The translations under genes were made by a program, and so were the position numbers. From positions 1 through 7,420 of the forward strand of contig CAZYTP010000112.1 in the NCBI GenBank assembly GCA_964650385.1: a DNA stretch of 7,420 bases, written 5' to 3'. The notes beneath the pieces were generated by a model, which was given only the letters and a program-made list of their open reading frames with translations, was not told the origin of the DNA and did not search any database. Position 1 is the first letter of the stretch; each line of letters opens with the position of its first letter. The stretch is from JAUSPI01 sp964650385. Its GTDB lineage: Bacteria > Desulfobacterota > Syntrophia > Syntrophales > JADFWA01. This document shows positions 1-7,144 of this stretch, piece after piece.

Positions 1-12
1 GACCCTGAATGA

Positions 13-31
13 TCCTGAAACAAGTTCAGGA
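13..31. repeat. Short palindrome (7-bp stem, 5-base loop)
   Basis: TCCTGAA at 13-19 and TTCAGGA at 25-31 are perfect reverse complements around the loop ACAAG. Another copy of CCTGAA lies at 4-9. The core resembles small dispersed palindromes that I recall from intergenic DNA of many bacteria, but I cannot count copies from one window. It lies beyond the 3' end of the minus-strand operon and could also act as an mRNA 3'-end hairpin. No T-run follows it on either strand, so a simple intrinsic terminator is unlikely. Confidence 0.6.
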
Positions 32-47
32 CATGATTTTGGGTGAC

Positions 48-62
48 AAAAAAAGGCTTTTT
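48..62 (-). terminator. Weak candidate terminator of the nadA-mfd-parvulin operon
   Basis: Read on the minus strand this is five A, the three bases GCC, then seven T. It starts about 55 bases past the stop of the parvulin gene. An A5/T5 stem with a three-base loop is thermodynamically poor, so only the T-run and the position support a terminator. It may equally be part of the surrounding repeat-rich spacer. Confidence 0.25.
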
Positions 63-123
63 ACGAATTTGTCAACTTTAGGCACTTTAAACTTTAGTTC
101 ACTTTAGGCACTCTTTTTACGAA
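57..123. repeat. Interleaved short direct repeats downstream of the parvulin gene
   Basis: CTTTTTACGAA occurs exactly at 57-67 and again at 113-123. Between the copies, ACTTTAGGCACT occurs exactly at 75-86 and 101-112. The intervening DNA is rich in ACTTTA-like words (for example around 91-96 and 124-128), loosely like the heptamer repeat upstream of nadA. The second CTTTTTACGAA copy contains the stop codon of the parvulin gene (117-119), so the repeat crosses the gene boundary. No open frame of note lies in 1-116. Confidence 0.7.
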
Positions 124-1094
124 ACTTTGACCTTCCTAAGGAGGTCCCTGTTAATTTTGATATCTACCTCCGATCTTAACTTTTTCAACCACTTCATGTA
201 TTCACGCTCTTCTTTTTCTTTTTTCAGATCGAATATAATCTTCTTCTTTACTTCCGAAAAACTTATCTTCTCACCTTTACTTTTCTTAAAAACCTTGAAA
301 ATATGATAACCGTAAGGAGTATTTACCACCTCGCTGATTTTCCCGGGGGGCAAAGAAAATACAACCCTATCAAAGGATTCCGGCATTACCCCTCGACTAA
401 AAACTCCAAGGTCTCCCCCTTTGATACTTTCCGGACCGGTGGAAATCTCCTGCGCTACCCTACCAAAATCTTCTCCTCTCTTCAATCTTTTCAGAACTTC
501 TTCTGCCTCCTTACGACTTTGGACGACAATATGAGCGGCATGAACCCGTTCTCCGGAGATATATTGCTCTGGATGATCCTCATAATATGCAAAAGCTTCA
601 TCCTCTTCAACTATAATAATGGAATTCACATCATGATAAACCAGTTTTTCCAGCATTACCCTTTTTCTCAACTCTTCCTTCCAGATATCATAATCTATTC
701 CACTTTTCGTAAATATCTTTTTAAATCCATCATCAGGATAATCCTTTTTTATTTCCTCAATCCTATGCTTCAAATCTTCATTACTAACGGACAGGGAAAG
801 CTTTTCAGCACGAAGCAGCATGATCTTCTCATCAATAAGTTCATTCAATATTTCCTCTTTCATCTGATCGATTTCACCCTCTTTCAAGGACGGAATGCTC
901 TCCATGATGTCCAGTTCTTTTTTTAATCTTTCGTTGAAATCACTCAGTAAAATCTTCGCTCCATTGACAGTAGCAACATATTGCTTCGCAGTGTCATCCA
1001 TACCCTGGCAGCCGGATAAGACAAGTAAAAAAATGATACAAAGACACAAAATGTGCCATGTCTTATACGATCTATACGATCCTCCTCTATACAT
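117..1094 (-). CDS. Peptidyl-prolyl cis-trans isomerase, parvulin type, SurA/PrsA-like lipoprotein
   Basis: A predicted envelope chaperone that would isomerise proline peptide bonds in exported proteins. Residues 1-14 form a basic n-region, 15-26 are hydrophobic, and L-S-G-C at 26-29 is a lipobox, so Cys29 should be lipidated. Residues 36-160 are a helical SurA_N-like chaperone region that opens with a typical VATVNG strand. Residues about 183-271 are a parvulin domain, with the hallmarks AAHIVV (186-191), GGDLG (226-230), the F-S-L-P-P-G segment (246-251) and TPYGYHIFKV (259-268). A charged helical tail follows (272-325). There is one parvulin domain, against two in classical E. coli SurA. 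The ATG at 1092-1094 is supported by GAGGAG at 1100-1105, five bases upstream. A second purine-rich SD-like stretch lies inside codons 3-5 but has no in-frame start after it. The gene follows mfd after 35 bases and is probably cotranscribed. The family is certain; SurA versus PrsA naming is not. Confidence 0.93.
   Translation of the reverse strand: MYRGGSYRSYKTWHILCLCIIFLLVLSGCQGMDDTAKQYVATVNGAKILLSDFNERLKKELDIMESIPSLKEGEIDQMKEEILNELIDEKIMLLRAEKLSLSVSNEDLKHRIEEIKKDYPDDGFKKIFTKSGIDYDIWKEELRKRVMLEKLVYHDVNSIIIVEEDEAFAYYEDHPEQYISGERVHAAHIVVQSRKEAEEVLKRLKRGEDFGRVAQEISTGPESIKGGDLGVFSRGVMPESFDRVVFSLPPGKISEVVNTPYGYHIFKVFKKSKGEKISFSEVKKKIIFDLKKEKEEREYMKWLKKLRSEVDIKINRDLLRKVKVS
1064..1081. repeat. Perfect tandem 9-bp duplication in the signal-peptide region
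   Basis: TATACGATC at 1064-1072 is followed directly by an identical copy at 1073-1081. On the coding (minus) strand it gives the repeated Ser-Tyr-Arg/Ser-Tyr-Lys at residues 6-11 of the lipoprotein n-region. Because it is nine bases long, copy-number changes would keep the reading frame and only lengthen or shorten the n-region. Confidence 0.85.
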
Positions 1095-1129
1095 CTCAAC
1101 TCCTCAATCCGTAAGGTTAAACTCTCATA

Positions 1130-4100
1130 TCACGTGGTCAAATCCCTAAGCAAACTCTTTGCCTGTTTAAGAGCTTCGTCACTGCTAAGGCCAGGCATAG
1201 GGACACTTAGTTTAAAATCGGGTGTAAACTGCGACCCTTTCATCCTTTTCTGGGAAAGTTCAACTATCTTTCCCGGTTCAACAGGGCTATCTTTATGAAA
1301 ATAAATGGAGATTTTCTTCCCGTCATACTCCATCTTTTTACCCCAGACATCCTTTAAAAGGTTCCTGGCACTGATAATCTCCAGAAGATTTTCCACTTGC
1401 GGAACGATAAACCCATAGCAATCTTCGAGCTCTTCTCTAATCTCGGCTAGATCATCATCCGTGGTAGCCATGGATACCCTCTTATAGGTTACAAGCCTCC
1501 TGTGCATATCGGCTATATAATCATCCGGAATAAAGGCCGGCAATCCCATATTGATTTCCGGCTTTATTTCCTCTTCGGGCAACTTTTCACCCCTGAGTTC
1601 CCTAACAGTTTTTTCCATTAACTGAGTATAAAGCTCATAGCCTACGGCGGAAATATGACCCGACTGCGATATTCCCAAGAGATTCCCGGCCCCTCTTATT
1701 TCCAGGTCATGAGAGGCAATCCTGAAACCGGAACCGGGTTCCGAAAATTCTTTGATTACCTGAAGCCTCTTTCTGGCGTCCTCCGAGAGCATTGCTCCCT
1801 GGGGAACCAGGAGAAAAGCGTAAGCTTTTTCTTTTGACCTTCCTACCCTCCCTCTGAGCTGGTACAACTGGGAAAGTCCAAATCTGTCCGCACGATTTAT
1901 AATCATTGTATTTGCCGTCGGGATGTCAATTCCTGATCCTACAATCGTGGTACACACAAGGACATTGTAATCCCGCTGGAGGTATTTCACCATGACATTC
2001 TCAAGTTCCCTGCTCTTCATCTGCTGTCCATGGGCCACTCCAACCCTGGCCTCGGGAACCAGTCCCTCTATAAATCGCGCCATTGTGTATATTGAACGCA
2101 CCCTGTCATGGAGAAAGAAAACCTGGCCACCTCTTTCAATCTCTCGTCTGATAGCATCTCTTATCGTATCTTCATCAAACTCTAAAACATACGTTTTGAT
2201 GGAAAGACGATCATCAGGAGGTGTATTGATAATAGATAAATCCCTTATCCCAATTAACGACAGATGCAGTGTCCTCGGTATAGGGGTCGCTGTCATTGTC
2301 AAAACATCAACAAGGGCACGTAACTTTTTCAGCTTTTCTTTGTGGCTCACCCCAAAAAGCTGTTCTTCATCTATAATAACAAGTCCCAAATCTTTAAAAA
2401 CAACGTCCTTCTGCAAAATTCTGTGGGTGCCGATTACAATATCTACCAGCCCCCTGTTTATCGCCTCAACGATTTCCTTTTGTTGAGCCCTGGTTTTGAA
2501 CCGGTTCAAAACCTCAACGCTGATAGGGTATTTTTCAAGTCTCCTGGCGAATGTCTGATAATGCTGTTCTGCCAGAATTGTTGTGGGAACCAGAACCGCC
2601 ACCTGTTTCCCCTCCATCGCCGCCCTGAAAGAGGCCCTTAGTGCTACTTCGGTCTTACCAAACCCGGCATCCCCGCAGATTAATCTGTCCATCGGCCTGG
2701 AATCACTCATATCATAGATGATTTCATCTATAGCTTTTGCCTGATCCGGAGTCTCATCATACTCGAAAGAAGACGAAAATTCATCATAATATCTGTCGGT
2801 AGGAGAAAACGAGTGCCCCTCCATCACTTCCCTGGCGGCATAAACAGAAACGAGCGCTTCCGCAATCTCCCGCACGGATCTCTTTACCTTCTTCTTAACC
2901 ACATCCCATGAAGAGCCACCCAATTTATCAATGCTCGGGACATAACCATCCGGGCCGATATATCTCTGAATCTGATCCAGACGGTCGACAGGAAGATAGA
3001 GTTTATCACCTCCAAGATACTCGATAAGCAGGAAATCATTCTCGATCTTTCCAATTGATAACTTTTTAAGCCCAAGGTATTTACCTATGCCATGATCGGT
3101 ATGGACAACATAGTCCTCCTCTTTCAACTCCCCAAACGATTTAAGAAAATATCCCTCTCTGACCGGTCGTGCCCTTCTTCTTTTTTCCTTTTTGCCAAAA
3201 GCTTCCTCTTCACCGACAACAACGAGCTTGAGACCGGGAAAATGAAAACCCTCAGTTATCTTCCCATCTCTTAAGATCAGGCTTCCTTTGCCATCATGCA
3301 GTACCAGTTCAGATAAGACAGGGGCATCTGACCTGGTAACAGGAAGGGAATATCCCATAAGCAGATGGGACATTCTTTGAATCCCTTCTTCTCCGCTGCA
3401 CAGAAAGGATACAAGATTTCCATCGTCCATCCATTTTCTAATCTTTTCCACGAGAGGGGCCAGAATACTATCTTCCATACTGATTTCAGATGTTTTCTTC
3501 TTCAGCCCGGTATTGGTTTCAATATGAAATTTGACTGCAGAATCATTTTTATCATCAATGCCAAATTCAAGTCCCTCAATATATACCTTCTTGAAATCCA
3601 CAAAGCGTTGAAACAGTTCCGCCATTGATACACAAAAAAAATCTTTCTCCAGATAGAATTTATCTTCTCTTTCGGCCCTGAGTAAAAATCCATCTATATC
3701 ATTTACAATCTTTTCTTCAGCCTGCTCCATGGCGATAAAATCGTCAAAAATCAACATGCTGTCCTCAGGAACATAATCAAAAAACGTATCAAGAGCATTA
3801 TAAAACAGAGGTAAAAACAATGGGTTTATCGAAGAAGAAAGCCCGTTTTTTATTATTTCGGCTATGCGATTTCGCGCGGTTATAGAAGTGCCCAGCTCAC
3901 CCGCCCTTTTTTTCAAGTTCCTTATAGCCTGCCGCTGTAGATTCCCTGACAGTATAAGTTCCCTCGCAGGGGTGAGAACAAACTCATCTAATTCTTTAGC
4001 AGATCTTTGTGAAACTGTATCAAATTTCCTGATCGACTCTAATTCATCCCCTATAAAGAGCATTCTGAATGGCATATCAGAGATTGGAGGAAAAATGTCA

Positions 4101-4648
4101 ATCACATGACCCCTTACACTAAACTCCCCTTCCTCCTCTACAAGGGCTACCCTCCTGTAACCCCCCTCGTCCAGCTTCGCAGTAAAACTATCCCTTTCCA
4201 GGGTATCACCTATGGATATTGTCTCAACATAATCTTCAACAATGTTTCTCGGAACAGCTCTTTGTAGAAGGGCAGAAAGCGGAATAACGAATACGGCGGG
4301 ATTACCGGAAACCAATCTGAAAAGGGTATCTATCCTCCTTGGCTCCACATCCCTCTGGTAAGAAAGCATATCAGTTGACACTATTTCCCATGGCGGATAA
4401 AAGACAACATCTTTACCATCAAGGAAGAAAGAGACATCCTGGTATACATCCTTTGCTTTACTTTCGGTGGAACAAATTATAATCTGGGGTGTCTTTATGG
4501 TTTTAAAAAGCGCTGCAAAAAGGAAGGACTTTGCCGAGCCGTGAAGACCGCTAACCTTTACTTCGTTCTCTCCCTGGTTAATCTTCTCGATAACGGCATT
4601 AAAGACAGGATCAGATATCACAATTTCTTTCACCAAAAACAGTCTCAC
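1130..4648 (-). CDS. mfd: Transcription-repair coupling factor Mfd
   Basis: A DNA translocase that pushes stalled RNA polymerase off damaged template and recruits UvrA. All expected parts are present over 1172 residues, close to the usual 1100-1200. The UvrB-like N-terminal module is at about 5-350, with a degenerate P-loop (GLHGSAKS, 34-41), YPPWE at 84-88 and GGYRR...VRG...DIFP at 162-187, where UvrA is bound in the family. The CarD-like RNA polymerase interaction domain is at about 500-566 (DYVVHTDHGIGKYLGL). The RecG-like motor has Walker A GDAGFGKT (659-666), DEEQ (760-763), TATPIPRT (786-793) and QLRGRVGRS (930-938). The C-terminal TRCF domain is at about 1028-1105. Motif V reads TTIVGSGIDIP (900-910), without the usual Glu. 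The start is uncertain: GTG at 4646-4648 has only a weak upstream SD, while GGGAGTGAG at 4644-4652 could serve TTG (4634-4636) or GTG (4631-4633). The gene lies 37 bases after nadA. Confidence 0.98.
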   Translation of the reverse strand: MRLFLVKEIVISDPVFNAVIEKINQGENEVKVSGLHGSAKSFLFAALFKTIKTPQIIICSTESKAKDVYQDVSFFLDGKDVVFYPPWEIVSTDMLSYQRDVEPRRIDTLFRLVSGNPAVFVIPLSALLQRAVPRNIVEDYVETISIGDTLERDSFTAKLDEGGYRRVALVEEEGEFSVRGHVIDIFPPISDMPFRMLFIGDELESIRKFDTVSQRSAKELDEFVLTPARELILSGNLQRQAIRNLKKRAGELGTSITARNRIAEIIKNGLSSSINPLFLPLFYNALDTFFDYVPEDSMLIFDDFIAMEQAEEKIVNDIDGFLLRAEREDKFYLEKDFFCVSMAELFQRFVDFKKVYIEGLEFGIDDKNDSAVKFHIETNTGLKKKTSEISMEDSILAPLVEKIRKWMDDGNLVSFLCSGEEGIQRMSHLLMGYSLPVTRSDAPVLSELVLHDGKGSLILRDGKITEGFHFPGLKLVVVGEEEAFGKKEKRRRARPVREGYFLKSFGELKEEDYVVHTDHGIGKYLGLKKLSIGKIENDFLLIEYLGGDKLYLPVDRLDQIQRYIGPDGYVPSIDKLGGSSWDVVKKKVKRSVREIAEALVSVYAAREVMEGHSFSPTDRYYDEFSSSFEYDETPDQAKAIDEIIYDMSDSRPMDRLICGDAGFGKTEVALRASFRAAMEGKQVAVLVPTTILAEQHYQTFARRLEKYPISVEVLNRFKTRAQQKEIVEAINRGLVDIVIGTHRILQKDVVFKDLGLVIIDEEQLFGVSHKEKLKKLRALVDVLTMTATPIPRTLHLSLIGIRDLSIINTPPDDRLSIKTYVLEFDEDTIRDAIRREIERGGQVFFLHDRVRSIYTMARFIEGLVPEARVGVAHGQQMKSRELENVMVKYLQRDYNVLVCTTIVGSGIDIPTANTMIINRADRFGLSQLYQLRGRVGRSKEKAYAFLLVPQGAMLSEDARKRLQVIKEFSEPGSGFRIASHDLEIRGAGNLLGISQSGHISAVGYELYTQLMEKTVRELRGEKLPEEEIKPEINMGLPAFIPDDYIADMHRRLVTYKRVSMATTDDDLAEIREELEDCYGFIVPQVENLLEIISARNLLKDVWGKKMEYDGKKISIYFHKDSPVEPGKIVELSQKRMKGSQFTPDFKLSVPMPGLSSDEALKQAKSLLRDLTT

Positions 4649-4671
4649 TCCCGAAGTATTTGAAACATTCG

Positions 4672-4699
4672 GCTATCATCAGCTATCAGTCTTCAGCTC
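4672..4699. repeat. Heptamer-periodic repeat overlapping the nadA 3' end
   Basis: On the plus strand the sequence divides into GCTATCA, TCAGCTA, TCAGTCT and TCAGCTC, a 7-base period with the word TCAG opening the last three units. On the minus strand these read as CTGA-containing units, and one CTGA supplies the nadA stop (TGA, complement of 4686-4688). The last residues of NadA (Gly-Ala-Glu-Asp) are therefore encoded partly within the repeat. The rest fills most of the 37-base gap before mfd. Confidence 0.6.
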
Positions 4700-5606
4700 C
4701 AACCTCCAACATTCCCTTAAGGGCCTTTTCGGCTGGAACCCGTACATCTTCAGGAACCTTGATTACATGTTTCATTTCCAAAAGCGAGCTTAAGATATCT
4801 TCAAGTGTAATGTATTTCATGGTACGGCATATGAGATTATCCGAGGCAGGAATAAAAGTTTTTCCCGGAATTTCCTTTTTTAACTGATACATGATCCCGA
4901 TCTCGGTACCGACAATAATCTCTTCGGCATCAGTTTCTTTGGAAAACTTTATAATCCCTTTTGTACTCCCCACATAATCGGCAATGTCAAGCACCTCCGG
5001 AACACACTCGGGATGGGCAGCAAATTGCGCCTGTGGATATTTAGCTTTTACATCCTTTACTTCTTGTGGTTTTACAAAATGGTGAACCGGGCAGAAACCA
5101 TTCCACGGAATAATCTCCTTCTCGGTAAATCTGGCCGTGTAGCGGGCAAGATTTCCATCGGGAACCATAAGGACTTTTTTGTAATTTTTAAGCGAATTGA
5201 CTACCCGTAACGCATTGGAAGAGGTACAGCATATATCACTGTGGGCCTTTACTTCGGCAGAAGAATTCACGTAGGTCACCACTGCGGCATCCGGATTTTC
5301 CTTCTTTGCCTTTTCCAGCTGGGGGACAGTGATCATGTCCGCAAGAGGACACCCTGCATCCAGTCTTGGAAGAAGTACGGTCTTATCGGGAGATACTATT
5401 GAAGCACTCTCAGCCATAAAGCGAACGCCTGCAAATACAACAATATCTGCATCTGTTTGGGCTGCCTCTATGCTCAAAGCCAGTGAATCACCTAAAATAT
5501 CAGCAATTTCTTGAATCTCGTCTCTTTGATAATAATGAACCAATAAAATGGCATTTTTTTCTTTAAGAAGTTTTTTTATCTTTTTCTGTAAATCAACGTG
5601 CCCCAT
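4686..5606 (-). CDS. nadA: Quinolinate synthase NadA ([4Fe-4S] enzyme)
   Basis: Condenses iminoaspartate with dihydroxyacetone phosphate to quinolinate, the second step of de novo NAD synthesis, in the cytosol. The 306-residue length matches the compact form known from Thermotoga. The three expected cluster cysteines are present: Cys86 (DAGCPLAD), Cys172 (NGFCPVHH) and Cys260 (NLICRT). Other active-site signatures are VHYYQ (23-27), the GDSLALS segment (39-45), TYVNSSAEVKA (111-121), CCTSSNA (126-132), HPEC (198-201) and GST (213-215). The ATG at 5604-5606 has a good SD (AGGAG, 5614-5618) seven bases upstream. It is the first gene of the presumed operon with mfd and the parvulin gene. nadB and nadC, its usual partners, are not in the window. 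The last codons and the stop lie in a short heptamer-type repeat. A palindromic repeat lies just upstream of the SD. Confidence 0.98.
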   Translation of the reverse strand: MGHVDLQKKIKKLLKEKNAILLVHYYQRDEIQEIADILGDSLALSIEAAQTDADIVVFAGVRFMAESASIVSPDKTVLLPRLDAGCPLADMITVPQLEKAKKENPDAAVVTYVNSSAEVKAHSDICCTSSNALRVVNSLKNYKKVLMVPDGNLARYTARFTEKEIIPWNGFCPVHHFVKPQEVKDVKAKYPQAQFAAHPECVPEVLDIADYVGSTKGIIKFSKETDAEEIIVGTEIGIMYQLKKEIPGKTFIPASDNLICRTMKYITLEDILSSLLEMKHVIKVPEDVRVPAEKALKGMLEVGAED

Positions 5607-5620
5607 TTATTAGCTCCTAT

Positions 5621-5697
5621 TTCCGGGTTTGGAGTTCAAAGTTCAGGGTTCCGGGTTGAGCTTTAAACTTTAAACTCGAAACTTTGAACTCTGAACT
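5621..5697. repeat. 77-base heptamer-periodic palindromic repeat in the predicted nadA leader
   Basis: The sequence divides without gaps into eleven 7-base units: TTCCGGG, TTTGGAG, TTCAAAG, TTCAGGG, TTCCGGG, TTGAGCT, TTAAACT, TTAAACT, CGAAACT, TTGAACT, CTGAACT. The left half is of the GTTCAAA type and the right half is its complement TTTGAAC, so the block is also an inverted repeat. Arms 5632-5650 and 5680-5698 pair at 16 of 19 positions around a 29-base loop that has its own TTTAAA symmetry. In a nadA transcript from the predicted promoter the arms would fold about 13 bases upstream of the SD. It may be a decayed tandem-repeat element, a regulatory leader, or both. Confidence 0.8.
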
Positions 5698-5701
5698 CTC
5701 A

Positions 5702-5728
5702 TTTATAACATCAATTAGATTAATTCAA
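5702..5728 (-). promoter_or_regulatory. Predicted sigma70 promoter for the nadA operon, extended -10
   Basis: On the minus strand the -10 is TATAAA (5702-5707), preceded by TG and one base (TGTTATAAA, 5702-5710), which is the extended -10 pattern. A weak -35, TTGAAT (5723-5728), lies 15 bases upstream, slightly short of the optimum. Transcription would start near 5694-5696 and give a leader of about 90 bases containing the heptamer palindrome. Confidence 0.5.
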
Positions 5729-5751
5729 GCTAAAAAGACCCCCGTTCCATA

Positions 5752-5780
5752 TTGACAAGGAAGACCTTTTAAGATAGCGT
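5752..5780 (+). promoter_or_regulatory. Weak candidate promoter for moeA
   Basis: A perfect -35 TTGACA (5752-5757) is followed after 17 bases by TAGCGT (5775-5780), which keeps only the most conserved T, A and final T of a -10. It lies about 80 bases upstream of the moeA start and points away from the nadA promoter, so the two would be divergent. The poor -10 could mean activator dependence or that the true promoter is elsewhere. Confidence 0.3.
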
Positions 5781-5860
5781 TTCTTAATTAAATCAGCAAT
5801 GCAACCGGACAAAATGCGTTAACTGTTTAAGTTCAAAACGCTCACGGAGGATTATATATC

Positions 5861-7123
5861 ATGATAACAGTTAAAGAAGCACTCGACAGAATACTCGGTT
5901 CTATCACTCCCCTCGGTCTGGAAAAGACAGACATACTGAACTCACTCGGAAGAATTCTGGGAGAAGACATATATGCTGACATGGACATTCCCCCCCAAGA
6001 CAATTCGGCAATGGACGGCTATGCTCTCCGCTGGGAAGACACAGCGGGGGCTTCAAGGGAAAAGCCAATTACTCTTACTGTTATTGAAGATATCCCAGCA
6101 GGATATATTCCCCAAAAGAGCGTCAATTCAGGGGAGGCATCCAGGATAATGACGGGAGCCTACATTCCAACCGGAGCCAATGCGGTCATGAGGATGGAGG
6201 ACACCGAAAAAACCGGTACAAGTGTAAAGATATTTATCGAAGCACAAAGAGGGCAGGATATAAGGTTTGCGGGCGAGGACGTCAAGGATGGTGAGCTTGT
6301 TATTCCGTCCGGGGCTGTTATCAGGCCTGCCGAGATAGGAATGATGTCTTCACTGGGCCGTTCCTTTATAAATGTCTATCAGAGACCGATCGTGGCGATC
6401 CTTGCTACGGGTGACGAACTTGTCGATATAGACGAAAAAATATCACCGGGAAAGATCAGGAGCAGCAACAGCTATTCCATTGCCGCTCAGGTAATGGACT
6501 GCGGCGGTATTCCCTTACAGATCGGTATCGCCAAGGATGTCAGGGAAGAATTAACAGCAAAATTCAGGACGGCGATGCGTGCCGATATCATAATCTCATC
6601 CGGTGGCGTATCGGTGGGAGATTATGACCTTGTAAAGGATATCATGAGGGAAGTGGGAAACAGGGTGGAATTCTGGCGCGTGGCAATGAGACCAGGCAAA
6701 CCTCTGGCCTTCGGTACTATTGAAGACATTCCTCTCGTTGGGCTTCCCGGCAATCCTGTATCATCAATGGTTTCATTCGAACAATTTGTAAGACCTTCAA
6801 TACTGAAGATGACAGGACACAAAAAGTTGTTTCGAAAAACGATAACGGCCACCTTGAAGGAAGAGATCAAGAAGAAAAGCGGACTTGTACACTTTATCAG
6901 GACCTATTTAAAGTATGAAGATGGGAAATTCACCGCATCAACGACCGGTGAGCAGGGATCCGGTATACTGAAATCGATGGTCAGGGCAAACGGGCTTATA
7001 GTTTTGCCGGAGAATAAAACACGGGTCAAAGCGGGCGATGATGTGAGGGTTCAGTTAATTGACAACTCACTTGAACTTACCGCACAACCGGAATATCTGA
7101 GTCACATAAGTATTAAGCTTTAA
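5861..7123 (+). CDS. moeA: Molybdopterin molybdenumtransferase MoeA
   Basis: Catalyses the last step of molybdenum cofactor synthesis: metal insertion into adenylylated molybdopterin with release of AMP, in the cytosol. In anaerobes the metal may be tungsten. The 420 residues match the family. Recognisable motifs in order are DNSAMDGYA (47-55), RIMTGA (95-100), GQDIRFAGEDV (131-141), the molybdopterin-binding MogA-like domain at about 175-318 with ATGDEL (182-187), SSGGVSVGDYD (246-256), MRPGKPLAFG (276-285) and GLPGNPVSS (294-302), and a C-terminal beta domain at about 325-402. Thr98, Glu186 and Asp256 fall in motifs known to be important in the E. coli enzyme. About 18 extra residues follow the last domain. 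The ATG is preceded by CGGAGG (5845-5850) at a slightly long spacing of 10 bases. It is divergent from nadA and shares its strand with the downstream tRNA-Sec gene. Confidence 0.97.
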   Translation: MITVKEALDRILGSITPLGLEKTDILNSLGRILGEDIYADMDIPPQDNSAMDGYALRWEDTAGASREKPITLTVIEDIPAGYIPQKSVNSGEASRIMTGAYIPTGANAVMRMEDTEKTGTSVKIFIEAQRGQDIRFAGEDVKDGELVIPSGAVIRPAEIGMMSSLGRSFINVYQRPIVAILATGDELVDIDEKISPGKIRSSNSYSIAAQVMDCGGIPLQIGIAKDVREELTAKFRTAMRADIIISSGGVSVGDYDLVKDIMREVGNRVEFWRVAMRPGKPLAFGTIEDIPLVGLPGNPVSSMVSFEQFVRPSILKMTGHKKLFRKTITATLKEEIKKKSGLVHFIRTYLKYEDGKFTASTTGEQGSGILKSMVRANGLIVLPENKTRVKAGDDVRVQLIDNSLELTAQPEYLSHISIKL

Positions 7124-7144
7124 GATAAATAGCGGTAAAAAAAG

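Noticed and set aside
34..41. Active N-terminal P-loop in Mfd (residue numbers of the protein; DNA about 4526-4549)
   Set aside because: GLHGSAKS resembles a Walker A, but the UvrB-like module of Mfd is known to have lost ATPase motifs, and no matching Walker B was seen. It is treated as degenerate.
303..926. A 207-codon open frame on the plus strand
   Set aside because: It lies wholly antisense to the parvulin gene, shows no domain-like pattern, and is rich in Phe, Ile and Leu, as expected from the complement of a Lys/Glu-rich coding strand.
1992..2486. A 164-codon open frame on the plus strand
   Set aside because: It is antisense to the Mfd motor domain, which is unmistakable. Its Ser-rich composition is that of a shadow frame.
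5621..5697. CRISPR array
   Set aside because: The units are 7 bases long with no spacers; CRISPR repeats are much longer and separated by unique spacers.
5621..5697. Known NAD-related riboswitch or NadR/NiaR-type operator
   Set aside because: I could not match any such consensus. The structure is explained by the 7-base periodicity and its inverted symmetry.
6622..6870. A minus-strand open frame opposite moeA
   Set aside because: It overlaps conserved MoeA motifs in the other strand and has no recognisable protein features.
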